A stretch of 64,000 nt of DNA from Pelosinus sp. IPA-1 (GCF_030269905.1 NZ_BSVC01000003.1:248001-312000); one strand, 5' to 3'. Counted from the first letter of the stretch, positions 44,347 to 53,305 are shown. Numbers and translations are program-made. The notes: a model not told the origin generated them from the letters alone.

Positions 44347-45912
44347 TTGTTACAAAATAACGCAGCACTTAAAAGTAAAATTAATCAACTATGGGATAAA
44401 TTTTGGAGCGGTGGTATTTCCAACCCTCTCACAGCTATTGAACAGATTACCTATCTGCTATTTATGAAGCAACTGGATGATCTTGATCTGAAACGGATAT
44501 CGGATGCTGAATTTACAGGTGAAAAGTATACCTCTAAATTTGATGGAGAGTTTACCCTGCCCGGCACCGATCAAAAGGTTGATAAACAGACTCTTCGTTG
44601 GAGTGATTTTAAACAAATGCCAGCCGAAGAGATGCTTTCTCATGTGCAGATGAAGGTATTCCCCTTCTTGAAAATGCTCAATGGAGATGAATCACCCTTT
44701 ACCCATCACATGCAGAATGCGGTGTTTATTATCCCTAAGCCTGCCTTGCTGGTAGAAGCCATATCCACCATCGAAGAGATATTTGCGGAGATTGAAAAAG
44801 ATGCTAACGCAGGCGGACAGGCATTTCAGGATATTCAGGGGGATGTCTATGAAATGCTTCTCTCTGAAATTGCCTCAGCAGGCAAAAATGGACAATTTAG
44901 AACGCCTAGGCATATCATTAAGCTCATTGCCGAGCTAGTAGAACCACAACTGGGCAACCAGATCGCTGATCCCGCCTGCGGAACGGGCGGTTTTTTACTT
45001 GGTGCTTATCAGTATATGGTGACCCAGCTTGATAAGAACAAGAAGAATCTTCAGCCTGACGAAGATGGTTTTATTCGTAATTCGGTGAGCGGTCTCTTGA
45101 CTAAAAAGGTGAGTGATATTCTCAATGACAGCTTGTATGGTTACGATATCGATGTAACCATGGTGCGGCTTGGTCTGATGAACTTGATGATGCACGGCGT
45201 GGACACTCCCCACATTGATTACAAAGACACTTTGAGTAAAGGTTTTACCGAGTCCAACCAATATCAAATTATTATGGCCAATCCTCCATTTACCGGCAGT
45301 ATCGACAAAGGCGACATTAATGAATCTCTTAAATTAGGAACTACCAAAACTGAACTTTTATTTGTGGAAAATATTTATAACTTACTTAAAATGGGTGGCA
45401 CTGCCGGCGTAATTGTGCCTCAGGGTGTTTTATTTGGCAGTGGTAAAGCCTTTGTTGAAGCAAGAAAAATACTTGTTGAGAAGTGTGAGCTTAAAGCCGT
45501 TATCGCCATGCCCAGCGGGGTATTTAAACCCTATGCTGGAGTCAGCACCGCTATTTTAATTTTTACTAAGGGCGGGGAAACGGAGAGTGTCTGGTTTTAT
45601 GATATGCAAAGTGACGGTTATAGCCTGGATGACAAGCGGGCAAAACTTGAGGGGTATGGAGATTTACAGGATATTGTAACCCAGTATAAAAAGCGGGATC
45701 AGCGGAAAGAAAGTGACCGTAAAGAGAAGTTTTTCTTTGTACCTAAAGATGAGATTGTTGCAGAAAACTATGATCTCTCGATGAGTAAGTATAAAGAGGA
45801 TGTTTTTGAAGAGGTTGTATATGAGAAACCAAATATGATTCTTGCCAAGCTCAAGGCGATGGAGAACGAGATTAATCAGGAATTGGCTGAGTTTGAGGGG
45901 ATGTTGGGATGA
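44347..45912 (+). CDS. hsdM: Type I DNA methyltransferase, M subunit
   Basis: The 521-residue protein starts at TTG 44347, 1 bp after hsdR, with AAGGTGGCAG as ribosome site. HsdM N-terminal helices come first (LWDKFWSGGISNPLTAIEQI). The SAM site is IADPACGTGGFLLGAYQYM near 205, and the N6-adenine catalytic motif is IIMANPPFTGS near 309-319. A C-terminal tail (LAKLKAMENEINQELAEFEG) contacts HsdS. It methylates adenine within the site chosen by HsdS. Confidence 0.94.
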   Translation: MLQNNAALKSKINQLWDKFWSGGISNPLTAIEQITYLLFMKQLDDLDLKRISDAEFTGEKYTSKFDGEFTLPGTDQKVDKQTLRWSDFKQMPAEEMLSHVQMKVFPFLKMLNGDESPFTHHMQNAVFIIPKPALLVEAISTIEEIFAEIEKDANAGGQAFQDIQGDVYEMLLSEIASAGKNGQFRTPRHIIKLIAELVEPQLGNQIADPACGTGGFLLGAYQYMVTQLDKNKKNLQPDEDGFIRNSVSGLLTKKVSDILNDSLYGYDIDVTMVRLGLMNLMMHGVDTPHIDYKDTLSKGFTESNQYQIIMANPPFTGSIDKGDINESLKLGTTKTELLFVENIYNLLKMGGTAGVIVPQGVLFGSGKAFVEARKILVEKCELKAVIAMPSGVFKPYAGVSTAILIFTKGGETESVWFYDMQSDGYSLDDKRAKLEGYGDLQDIVTQYKKRDQRKESDRKEKFFFVPKDEIVAENYDLSMSKYKEDVFEEVVYEKPNMILAKLKAMENEINQELAEFEGMLG

Positions 45913-47210
45913 AATATACTTCTATTAATAAAGTTTTAACTGATAAAATATCTGGAGAATGGGGTGTAGAGCCAGAAGATGATTGTGGTGTAAAGATTAT
46001 CCGAACTGCTAATTTTACGAATTTAGGTGTTATTGATTTTTCGAAAATTGTCTTTAGAAAGATTGAATCGAAAAAGATTGAACAAAAAAAACTTATTTCA
46101 GGTGATGTTATTGTTGAAAAATCTGGAGGTAGTCCAACACAACCGGTAGGTAGGGTAGTTTATTTTGAGAATCCGGATAATTCAATATATTTATGTAATA
46201 ATTTCACGACAGTATTAAGAGCAAACAAATCCATTGTTTTTCCTAAGTATCTTTTCTATATACTTTTTTATAATCATTTGACAAGAAAAACACTTCGATT
46301 TCAAAACAAAACTACTGGAATAATTAATTTAAAGCTAGAAAATTATCTAAAAAGTGAAATACCACTTCCTCCCCTGGACGATCAAATCCGCATTGCCACC
46401 GTTCTCACCCGGGCGGAAAAGCTGATTGCCAAACGCAAGGAAAGCATCAAAGCGTTGGATGAACTATTGAAAAGCACTTTTCTGGAGATGTTTGGGGATC
46501 CAGTGCGTAATGAGAAGGGGTGGGAAGAAAAAGTAATATCAGATGTCTGTGATGAAATCGTTGATTGTGTTAATAAAACTGCGCCACAGTCAGCAATTGT
46601 AACGCCGTATATCATGATACGAACATCAAATATTAGAAATGGTAAGATATCTTTGGACGTTGTGAAGTATGTAGATGAAGCAACTTATGCAATTTGGACA
46701 AGGCGTTCTGTTCCCCGAAGTGGAGACATACTTTTTACAAGAGAAGCACCAATGGGAGAAGTTGGACTGCTTAATTCTAATGAAAAAGTTTTTTTGGGTC
46801 AAAGAGTTATGCAATATCGTTGTAATAATGCAAAAATAAAACCAATTTTTTTATTATATATTATGCAAACAGGATTTTTTAGTAAGCAAATAGAACGCCT
46901 CGGCAAGGGGTCAACAGTTAAGCATTTGACTGTGCCTGATTGTTTCAAGTTTATAATTCCGGTTCCACCTCTTACTCTCCAGAACCAATTCGCCGCTATC
47001 GTCAAAAAAATTGAATCTCTCAAAATAAAATACAACCAAAGCCTCACCGAACTGAAAAACCTCTACGGTTCCCTCAGTCAAAGGGCATTTAAGGGAGAAT
47101 TGGATTTGAGCAAGGTTTCGCTGGAAAAAGCAAACCAAGTAATAGAACTTTCCGATGAAGGAATGGCTGCAGCAACTATGACTAATGAATTATCCGCATT
47201 AAAAAAATAA
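45909..47210 (+). CDS. hsdS: Type I specificity subunit S
   Basis: This 433-residue protein starts in the ATGA overlap with hsdM. There are two target-recognition domains: residues ~1-150 (KISGEWGVEPEDDCGVKIIR...) and ~200-370 (DVCDEIVDCVNKTAPQSAIV...), each followed by conserved helices (PLPPLDDQIRIATVLTRAEK and PPLTLQNQFAAIVKKIESLK). These spacer helices set the distance between the two half-sites. It is apparently intact. No second hsdS copy or invertase is nearby. Confidence 0.92.
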   Translation: MKYTSINKVLTDKISGEWGVEPEDDCGVKIIRTANFTNLGVIDFSKIVFRKIESKKIEQKKLISGDVIVEKSGGSPTQPVGRVVYFENPDNSIYLCNNFTTVLRANKSIVFPKYLFYILFYNHLTRKTLRFQNKTTGIINLKLENYLKSEIPLPPLDDQIRIATVLTRAEKLIAKRKESIKALDELLKSTFLEMFGDPVRNEKGWEEKVISDVCDEIVDCVNKTAPQSAIVTPYIMIRTSNIRNGKISLDVVKYVDEATYAIWTRRSVPRSGDILFTREAPMGEVGLLNSNEKVFLGQRVMQYRCNNAKIKPIFLLYIMQTGFFSKQIERLGKGSTVKHLTVPDCFKFIIPVPPLTLQNQFAAIVKKIESLKIKYNQSLTELKNLYGSLSQRAFKGELDLSKVSLEKANQVIELSDEGMAAATMTNELSALKK

Positions 47211-47236
47211 TCAGAAGCCGAGTTAGAGATGATAAG

Positions 47237-47282
47237 GAAGACACAGCTTATATCCATCAGTGGAATGGTGCTGTGTCTTTTG
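47237..47282 (+). terminator. Terminator of the hsd operon
   Basis: AAGACACAGC and GCTGTGTCTT enclose a loop, followed by T-rich sequence. Confidence 0.8.
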
Positions 47283-47321
47283 CTATATCTAATCATTAGT
47301 AAGTTATAGTGTGCGGTTCAT

Positions 47322-47341
47322 TTTTGTTGACGTCAACAAAA
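47322..47341. promoter_or_regulatory. 20-bp perfect palindrome
   Basis: TTTTGTTGACGTCAACAAAA is self-complementary over 20 bp in the otherwise gene-free stretch between hsdS and the HAD gene. The first base of a short frame (MIELSKSIQREIDDIYHEEK, ending at 47424) overlaps it. It has operator-like symmetry; the bound factor is unknown. Confidence 0.5.
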
Positions 47342-47516
47342 TGATCGAGTTAAGCAAAAGTATACAACGAGAAATTGATGACATCTACCATGAAGAAAAG
47401 TTTGAAAAAAACGTCAAAATATGAGATACTGCTGTTACGTTTTACATGGTATACTTCAATCACTAAAAGTGAAAGAGTAGCAAAGATATAGCAATAGATG
47501 AAGCCAATATGGGGGA

Positions 47517-48176
47517 ATGATTTTGAAAAAGTTTGCTTTTGTATCGGATTTTGATGGGACATTAACGGATCGAGATTTTTATCATATAGTTATTGATACC
47601 TATCTGCAGGAATGGGGCATGCAGTTTTATGAGGATTGGAAAAAGACGAAAAAGATTAATGTAGAGTTTCTAAATAAAATCCTAGGGGCGATAGGAAGAA
47701 CTGAGGAAGAGATTCTGACTGAAATTCATCGTATACCGTTGGATGAGTATGCGGTTGATTTTATTCATAGAGTACAAAAGGCAGGCGGAGAATTTTATAT
47801 CTTAAGCGCTGGGACAAGCTATTATATTGACCGGTTACTTGCGCACCGGCAGATTGAAGGTGTGAAGGTTATCTCCATGGACGGAGTATACAAAGATGGG
47901 GGTATCGAGATCACTCCAGATGAAAGAAGTCCTTATTTTTCTGAGATTTTTGGCATTAATAAAGCCAAAGTAGTAGAAGATTTGAAAAAGGAATTTGAGA
48001 CAGTTTTTTTCGCTGGAGATAGCGAGCCAGATTTAGGAGCAGCTAAAGAAGCCGACGTTGCTTTTGCTAAAAAGGATCTAAAAGAACTGCTCAGTAAGGA
48101 ACAACAAGAATTTGTCCCTTTTGAAAAGTTCAAAGAGGTTGAAAAGTATCTGGAAGATAGAGGATGGCTTGCATAA
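47517..48176 (+). CDS. MtnX-like HAD-IB phosphatase
   Basis: This 219-residue protein has GGGGGAATG at the start. Motif I is FVSDFDGTLTDRD, motif II FYILSAGTSYYI, motif III Lys in INKAKVVED, and motif IV FFAGDSEPDLGAAKEADVAF. The cap helices lie between I and II. MtnX cleaves the methionine-salvage intermediate 2-hydroxy-3-keto-5-methylthiopentenyl phosphate, but no other salvage gene is near. The substrate may differ (phosphoserine-phosphatase relatives are alike). Confidence 0.8.
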   Translation: MILKKFAFVSDFDGTLTDRDFYHIVIDTYLQEWGMQFYEDWKKTKKINVEFLNKILGAIGRTEEEILTEIHRIPLDEYAVDFIHRVQKAGGEFYILSAGTSYYIDRLLAHRQIEGVKVISMDGVYKDGGIEITPDERSPYFSEIFGINKAKVVEDLKKEFETVFFAGDSEPDLGAAKEADVAFAKKDLKELLSKEQQEFVPFEKFKEVEKYLEDRGWLA

Positions 48177-48235
48177 TGGGTGCGTTGGCTTTACTCTGTC
48201 ATCAGAGCAAAGAAAGAACTAAGTAATCTAAACAC

Positions 48236-48281
48236 GGAAAATGCCCTTGATACTGTGAATTCAGGATCAAGGGCATTTTCC
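48236..48281. terminator. Terminator with dispersed stem (CCCTTGATCCTG type), copy 1
   Basis: GGAAAATGCCCTTGAT and ATCAAGGGCATTTTCC are inverted. The same loop-side sequence and the following CTTTTTACT-GAAAGACA tail occur at 57844 and 62008. Confidence 0.8.
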
Positions 48282-48404
48282 GCATAATCTTTTTACTCGA
48301 AAAACAATGTAGGGGCGAGAAGTCTAAACAATAAGATAGTGAACCATTATCTTAGATTTTTCTACAGATAAGATGGAAAGAGTATATTGTTTAGTAGTGT
48401 TAAT

Positions 48405-48767
48405 TTATTTTTTACTGCGTTCCTTAAATTGAATATAGGATTCGATTTCCTTACGGTCTGCATCTGTAAGGCTATTAAGTCTTTGCAATAAATTTAGATT
48501 TTCATGTGATATTTCTGTTGTTTGTAATACAGGGCTAGTATCTAAGGAGTTTACTCTATCTAGAAGATAGTCTGCGCTAACACGAAAATAGTCAGCGATG
48601 ACGACAATTGTCTCTAATGAGGGTTGCTTTTTACCTGATTCGTAATAAGCAATTGTACTTTGAGAAACGCTTAATAGCTTTCCTAGATCTTCTTGGGTCA
48701 TATTATTATTTGTTCTTAGTTTTTGGAGGTTTTGTCCAAACTGCTTCATTACAATCACCTTCCTCAA
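48405..48767 (-). CDS. XRE-family regulator (SinR/repressor-like)
   Basis: This 120-residue protein is on the minus strand; the frame's first ATG or an internal ATG at MKQFGQ could start it, and GAAGGTGATTGTA lies ahead of the latter. The HTH reads MTQEDLGKLLSVSQSTIAYY, ESGKKQPSLETIVVIADYFR with DYLLDRVN. A C-terminal helical tail ends QFKERSKK. It is divergent from another XRE gene across a region holding repeated ATGACTAAAAG sites. Confidence 0.85.
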   Translation of the reverse strand: MRKVIVMKQFGQNLQKLRTNNNMTQEDLGKLLSVSQSTIAYYESGKKQPSLETIVVIADYFRVSADYLLDRVNSLDTSPVLQTTEISHENLNLLQRLNSLTDADRKEIESYIQFKERSKK

Positions 48768-48779
48768 TACTATTATAAT

Positions 48780-48888
48780 ATGACTAAAAGTAATACTTTA
48801 TAATTTATAACTAAACGTCATAAAAATATTGACATATGACTAAAAGAGATATTATAATAAAAATATAAATGACTTTTAGTTATAAAAG
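48780..48888. promoter_or_regulatory. Operator array between divergent XRE genes
   Basis: ATGACTAAAAG lies at 48780 and 48836, an inverted relative AACTAAACGTCAT at 48809, and ATGACTTTTAGTTATAAAAG at 48869. A plus-strand promoter, TTGACA (48829) and TATAAT (48853), has one site inside its spacer. A further copy sits at 49098 at the end of the small XRE gene. This is a phage-like switch arrangement. Confidence 0.75.
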
Positions 48889-48901
48889 TAGGTGATAAAA
48901 T

Positions 48902-49105
48902 TTGAAAAATAAACGGCTTATTCAGAAAAGAAGAGAATTGAAGCTTACTCAAAAACAAGTAGCACTCGCAATTGAGATATCGCAATCTATGCTCTCGTTG
49001 GCAGAGTCTGGAGATAGGACTTTGGATGATGCTAATAAAATCAAGCTTGCTAAATTTTATAGAGTAACTGTTGAGTGGCTTTTTTTTGAAGAATTTTATG
49101 ACTAA
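48902..49105 (+). CDS. Small XRE/Cro-like regulator
   Basis: The 67-residue protein starts at TTG 48902 with AGGTGATAAAA upstream. It is a lone helix-turn-helix: KNKRLIQKRRELKLTQKQVA, LAIEISQSMLSLAESGDRTL, then KLAKFYRVTVEWLFFEEF. It presumably competes with the divergent XRE protein for the ATGACTAAAAG sites, one of which overlaps the last codons of this gene. Confidence 0.8.
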   Translation: MKNKRLIQKRRELKLTQKQVALAIEISQSMLSLAESGDRTLDDANKIKLAKFYRVTVEWLFFEEFYD

Positions 49106-49153
49106 AAGATATAATTGCGGAGTAAAAATTAAGCTAACTAAGGAGGTGATGAA

Positions 49154-49303
49154 TTGTTTCCTATAAATCAAACCTGCCAAAAAAAGAAAGTAACAATCAG
49201 AAGTCCTTCCTTTTATAAGTTATCAGCCAGAAACTTTTCTAAATCCTATTACCTAGATTATACCAGTAATATTTGTAAAATTCTGCATTTTATCCCGAAA
49301 TGA
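49154..49303 (+). CDS. Candidate 49-aa basic peptide before srlD
   Basis: AAGGAGGTGAT sits at ideal distance from TTG 49154, which reads MFPINQTCQKKKVTIRSPSF, YKLSARNFSKSYYLDYTSNI and ends LHFIPK-stop at 49301. It is basic and soluble, with no known family. The stop overlaps the leader of srlD, so it could also be a translated leader of the sorbitol operon. Confidence 0.4.
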   Translation: MFPINQTCQKKKVTIRSPSFYKLSARNFSKSYYLDYTSNICKILHFIPK

Positions 49304-49318
49304 ATGGAGGTATGTAAA

Positions 49319-50092
49319 GTGTCAAAAGTTGTTCTGATTGTTGGTGGAGGGAGAAGTCTGGGAGAATATCTGAGTAAGCATATGGCTAAGGAAGGCTATG
49401 AAGTAGCAGTTGCCGATGTAGTGTATGAAAATGCCCAGAGGGTGGTAACGGAGATACAAGGTAATGGAGGCAAAGGAATGGCCGTGGAGGTGAATGCTTG
49501 CATAGAGGCCGAGGTGCAAGACATGATACAAAAAGTCGTCGATGAATTAGGTAGCATCGACCTATTGATCTATAATGCGGGACTTGCTAAGAGTAATAAG
49601 ATTACAGAATTCCAATTAGATGCTTTTACTTCTATGGTGGATGTCAATCTTAAGGGATTTTTCCTTTGCGCCAGGGAAGTAGCGAAGGTGATGATCGCCA
49701 AGAACAGGGAAGGCTCCATCATCGTCATTAATTCGAAATCAGGTAAGGTGGGCAGCAAACACAACAGTGGCTATTCGGCGTCCAAGTTTGCTGCCGTTGG
49801 TTTAACGCAAAGCCTAGCCTTGGATTTAGCGGAACATAACATTCGGGTGAATTCGATGATGCTTGGCAATCTTCTAGATTCTGATATGTTTGAAAGCTTG
49901 ATTCCCCAATATGCATTGAAGCTAGGTGTGCCAGAGGCGGCAGTCAAGCAGGTGTATATTGATAAAGTACCTTTGAAGAGAGGTTGTACCTTTGAAGATG
50001 TAGCCAATGTGGTTACCTTCTATGCTTCGGAGAAAGCCAGTTATTTAACGGGGCAATCGGTCAATATTACTGGTGGACAAGTTATGCATTAA
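49319..50092 (+). CDS. srlD: Sorbitol-6-phosphate 2-dehydrogenase (SDR)
   Basis: I start at GTG 49319 because GGAGG lies 7 bp upstream (257 residues, the usual SrlD size). ATG 49304 would lack a site. The Rossmann motif is VVLIVGGGRSLGEYLSKHMA, NAG lies in LLIYNAGLAKS, and the catalytic triad Ser...Tyr-x3-Lys is in INSKSGKVGSKHNSGYSASK. It oxidises sorbitol 6-phosphate to fructose 6-phosphate. It is the first gene of the sorbitol PTS operon. Confidence 0.9.
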   Translation: MSKVVLIVGGGRSLGEYLSKHMAKEGYEVAVADVVYENAQRVVTEIQGNGGKGMAVEVNACIEAEVQDMIQKVVDELGSIDLLIYNAGLAKSNKITEFQLDAFTSMVDVNLKGFFLCAREVAKVMIAKNREGSIIVINSKSGKVGSKHNSGYSASKFAAVGLTQSLALDLAEHNIRVNSMMLGNLLDSDMFESLIPQYALKLGVPEAAVKQVYIDKVPLKRGCTFEDVANVVTFYASEKASYLTGQSVNITGGQVMH

Positions 50093-50116
50093 GGGCTTGG
50101 GGTGGGAGGTCTTACG

Positions 50117-50479
50117 ATGGAGTATATGTGGACCGCAGCAGGAGTCTGGTTATTGCAAGGGGTTTTGGGGGTTTGGCAAACTAGGCATTTTAACCAAGGC
50201 TTCAAACAGCTAAGGAAAGAGGGGCGGGTAGTCGTCGGTAAGTCCAAAGGGCGAATGAGTGCTGGGGTGGTAGTGATGTTTTGTTTGGCTACAGATGGCA
50301 AGATCATCAGGGGGGAAAAGATGGCGGGGGTTACCAGTTTTGCTCGTCTAAAACCTTTCTCTGTTTTTAATCATTGGGATCTTCTAGAGCTTACCCCTAG
50401 TGCTTGTGGTGGATTAGATAACGCAACAAGAAAAGCCGTCTTACAGGCGGTGAAAAATTACCAGGAGTTCAGAAAATAG
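50117..50479 (+). CDS. gutM: Glucitol operon activator protein GutM
   Basis: ATG 50117 (120 residues) follows GGGAGGTC. A short hydrophobic N-terminus (TAAGVWLLQGVLGVWQTRHF) is followed by KQLRKEGRVVVGKSKGRMSA, GVVVMFCLATDGKIIRGEKM and ARLKPFSVFNHWDLLEL, which are GutM signature blocks. GutM activates the glucitol/sorbitol operon by an uncertain mechanism and may be membrane-associated. It lies between srlD and the transporter genes. Confidence 0.9.
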   Translation: MEYMWTAAGVWLLQGVLGVWQTRHFNQGFKQLRKEGRVVVGKSKGRMSAGVVVMFCLATDGKIIRGEKMAGVTSFARLKPFSVFNHWDLLELTPSACGGLDNATRKAVLQAVKNYQEFRK

Positions 50480-50496
50480 GAGAGTGAGGATATTTT

Positions 50497-51063
50497 ATGG
50501 ATGTGTTGATTTTTTTGGCAAAAGGTTTTATTGGTATGTTTAATGAGGGCGGCAAAGTGTTTGTCAGTATGTTGACGGGGATTGTACCGACGCTCATTAC
50601 CTTGCTGGTGGCGATGAATGCATTGATCCGTTTTGTCGGTCAAGAGCGTATTGAAAAGTTAGCACATATGTGCGCTGGCAATCCCATTGCGCGGTATTTG
50701 ATTTTACCCGTCGTCGGAACCTTTTTCTTTTGTAATCCGATGACGTTGTCCTTGGGGAAATTTATGCCGGAAAAATACAAACCCAGCTATTATGCAGCTA
50801 GTTCTTTTTCTTGTCATACCTTAAATGGTCTGTTTCCCCATGTAAATCCTGGTGAGCTATTTGTCTTTCTCGGCATTGCGGCGGGCATCACCCAGCTGGG
50901 TTTATCTACCGTTGATTTGGCAGTACGCTATTTTCTGGTGGGTGTTGTGACCAACTTCTTTCGCGGCTGGATCACGGACTATACCACCGCTTACGTGGAA
51001 AAACAGCAGGGCATTACATTGAGAAGGATAGTGAATACGGTACAATCTGGTATAAATGGTTAG
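50497..51063 (+). CDS. srlA: PTS sorbitol transporter subunit IIC (IIC2)
   Basis: This 188-residue membrane protein has GAGTGAGGATATT before the ATG. It starts [40 protein letters not shown], then [60 protein letters not shown]. This is the glucitol-family IIC. With IIBC and IIA it imports sorbitol with phosphorylation. Confidence 0.93.
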   Translation: MDVLIFLAKGFIGMFNEGGKVFVSMLTGIVPTLITLLVAMNALIRFVGQERIEKLAHMCAGNPIARYLILPVVGTFFFCNPMTLSLGKFMPEKYKPSYYAASSFSCHTLNGLFPHVNPGELFVFLGIAAGITQLGLSTVDLAVRYFLVGVVTNFFRGWITDYTTAYVEKQQGITLRRIVNTVQSGING

Positions 51064-51078
51064 GAGGGAATAGAAGCA

Positions 51079-52077
51079 ATGAATCATTATCAATGTGTTA
51101 GGGTTTCAGCAGGAAAAGGTGGGTTTGGCGATCCCTTGGTACTGGTACCAAATGAGACAAAAAATAAGGTTGTCAATATTACTGGCGGCGTCATGTCATC
51201 CGTTGCCCAAAAGATTGCGGAGTTAACAGGTTGCATTCTAATTGATGGTTTTAAAACCGGAGTACCCGATCATGAGATTCTCTGTGTGGTAATTGATTGC
51301 GGCGGCACTTTGCGCTGCGGGGTCTATCCGCAGAAAAGGATACCGACGATTAATCTAATGCCTTCTGGTCCGAGTGGTCCTTTAGCCCAATATATTACAG
51401 CCGATATTTATGTATCGGATGTGAAGGAAGCCAATGTACAGATATACCAGGGGGCAATGGAAGTGAGTAGCGATAATGTGTATGAAGATAATCGGGCGAG
51501 GCAGCCCAAGTATGATACCAAGAAAAAAATCAGTGAACAGACGACAGCAGGTGTGATGGCTACAGTGGGGAAAGCCATGGGCTCGATAACGGGGACCTTA
51601 TATCAAGCTGGTCGTGATACCATCACTACGATTATCAAAACCATACTACCTTTTATGGCCTTTGTCTGTATGCTCATTGGCATTGTATTAAGTACTGGTA
51701 TTGGCGATGCCTTTGCCCAATTATTAACGCCTTTAGCTGGAAACATTCAAGGACTATTGTTATTATCTGCTCTATGTTCTTTTCCTTTTTTGTCACCCTT
51801 CTTAGGGCCAGGTGCTGTGATTGCCCAGGTCATTGGGGTGTTAGTCGGGGTGGAAATCGGCAAAGGCAGCATTCCGCCTCATCTGGCACTACCGGCTCTT
51901 TTCGCCATCAATTCCCAGGCAGCTTGCGATTTTATTCCCGTTGGGTTGGGTTTGGCGGAGGCAGAAGCAGAAACGGTGGAAGTTGGTGTTCCCTCTATCC
52001 TGTATTCTCGCTTTATAACCGGGCCGACGACAGTGGCTATTGCTTGGCTGGCCAGCTTTGGATTATACGGCAAATAG
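51079..52077 (+). CDS. srlE: PTS sorbitol transporter subunit IIBC
   Basis: This 332-residue protein has TTAGGAGGGAATAG before ATG 51079. The IIB part at the N-terminus has [16 protein letters not shown] and the Cys-containing [20 protein letters not shown], likely holding the phospho-Cys. The membrane part follows from ~185 ([40 protein letters not shown]). It receives phosphate from the IIA subunit and passes it to sorbitol. Confidence 0.93.
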   Translation: MNHYQCVRVSAGKGGFGDPLVLVPNETKNKVVNITGGVMSSVAQKIAELTGCILIDGFKTGVPDHEILCVVIDCGGTLRCGVYPQKRIPTINLMPSGPSGPLAQYITADIYVSDVKEANVQIYQGAMEVSSDNVYEDNRARQPKYDTKKKISEQTTAGVMATVGKAMGSITGTLYQAGRDTITTIIKTILPFMAFVCMLIGIVLSTGIGDAFAQLLTPLAGNIQGLLLLSALCSFPFLSPFLGPGAVIAQVIGVLVGVEIGKGSIPPHLALPALFAINSQAACDFIPVGLGLAEAEAETVEVGVPSILYSRFITGPTTVAIAWLASFGLYGK

Positions 52078-52122
52078 TGTGAGAAAAGGCAAAGAAAGTA
52101 CTTAGGTTTGGGGGGGGATTCG

Positions 52123-52485
52123 ATGCAGTGTATTTATCAGACCCGGGTTATGAATTCAGGTAAAATGGTGGCTGTTTTGTTGGTGGAGAGAATGATCATT
52201 CTGTTTAAGGACAACGCGCCGGAGGAGCTAGCGGATTATTGCATCTTGCATAATGAAAATCAGCTTTCCGATATCATTCAGGAACAGGATGTACTGGTGA
52301 TTGGCGATACCGAATACAAGATTCGTTATGTCGGCGAGGAAGTGCAACGAAATTTGGAAAATTTGGGACATATCACGTTGCGATTTGATGGCAGTACCGA
52401 GGGTTTGGGCGGTAGTATATATCTGGAGGATAAGGCGGTTCCCCAGATTCACATAGGCGACAGAATCGCAATCTATCGAAAATAG
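52123..52485 (+). CDS. srlB: PTS sorbitol transporter subunit IIA
   Basis: ATG 52123 (120 residues) follows GGGGGGGATTCG. MQCIYQTRVMNSGKMVAVLL leads to FKDNAPEELADYCILHNENQ and GHITLRFDGSTEGLGGSIYL, which are the GutA-type IIA blocks. The phosphorylated His of this family is expected at YCILHNEN. It is cytosolic and carries phosphate from HPr to the IIB domain. Confidence 0.92.
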   Translation: MQCIYQTRVMNSGKMVAVLLVERMIILFKDNAPEELADYCILHNENQLSDIIQEQDVLVIGDTEYKIRYVGEEVQRNLENLGHITLRFDGSTEGLGGSIYLEDKAVPQIHIGDRIAIYRK

Positions 52486-52494
52486 GTGGGAAAA

Positions 52495-53172
52495 ATGAAA
52501 ATATTACTGGATACAGCACAAGTCAGCTATATCAAAAAAATGAATGGGTTGTATCCCATTGATGGGGTTACAACGAATCCTACTCTCTTAGCGAGAACCA
52601 AGCGACAGGGGGTAGAGGTATTACAAGAAATCTTGGCGGTCATCGGGACGAAAAAAATGCTGCATGTGCAGGTGTTAGGCACTGGCGCTCAGGAAATGAT
52701 CGGGGAAGCAGAATATCTAGTGAATAAGTTAGATGGCAATGTCTATATTAAAATTCCAGTGATTGGGGAGGGGTTTATTGCCATAAGCAAGTTGCATGAG
52801 AGAGGAATAAAAGTGACCGCTACAGCTGTTTTCACTGCCCAGCAGGCCTTAATGGCGGCGAAGGCCGGTGCTGATTTTGTGGCTCCCTATGTAAATCGGG
52901 TGGATACCATTGCAGGGGATGGCGTGAAATTAGTAGCTGATATTGTTCATATCTTTAGCATCTACCAGCTAAAAACCCAGGTGCTAGCAGCCAGCTTCAA
53001 GAATCACGGACAAGTGCAGCATGTTTGTCTAGCCGGGGCGCATGCTGCAACCATTGGTGAGGAGGTATTTCAGAGTCTCACTTGCCATCCTCTAACCGAT
53101 TGGAGCGTGGATCAGTTTATTGCAGATTGGGAAAAGGTCTACGGTCAAGGAACGGGAATGAGGGGGAAATAG
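52495..53172 (+). CDS. Transaldolase/fructose-6-phosphate aldolase-like protein
   Basis: ATG 52495 (225 residues) has AGGTGGG upstream. MKILLDTAQVSYIKKMNGLY, IDGVTTNPTLLARTKRQGVE, then the Schiff-base Lys in NVYIKIPVIGEG, TATAVFTAQQALMAAKAGAD, VAPYVNRVDTIAGDG. This is the small FSA/TalC-type transaldolase. It is the last gene of the sorbitol operon, so fructose 6-phosphate made by SrlD may be its substrate. True FSA versus transaldolase activity cannot be told from sequence. Confidence 0.88.
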   Translation: MKILLDTAQVSYIKKMNGLYPIDGVTTNPTLLARTKRQGVEVLQEILAVIGTKKMLHVQVLGTGAQEMIGEAEYLVNKLDGNVYIKIPVIGEGFIAISKLHERGIKVTATAVFTAQQALMAAKAGADFVAPYVNRVDTIAGDGVKLVADIVHIFSIYQLKTQVLAASFKNHGQVQHVCLAGAHAATIGEEVFQSLTCHPLTDWSVDQFIADWEKVYGQGTGMRGK

Positions 53173-53260
53173 TCTAAAGAAAAAGGACACTGTTACTGTA
53201 CACATTAGGGATTACACCATATCACGAGTAGCTAACCAAAAAAATAATTAATCCAAATAC

Positions 53261-53305
53261 GAAACTGCCCTTGCGCCTATGAAATTCAGGAGTAAGGGCA
53301 GTTTT
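53261..53305 (+). terminator. Terminator of the sorbitol operon
   Basis: GAAACTGCCCTTGC pairs with AAGGGCAGTTTTC across CCTATGAAATTCAGGAG. It is a relative of the 48236 stem. Confidence 0.75.

Noticed and set aside
48818-49180. Minus-strand 120-codon frame across the XRE switch
   Set aside because: It runs through the operators, the promoter and the whole small XRE gene, with Phe/Ser/Leu-rich composition typical of reversed AT-rich DNA.
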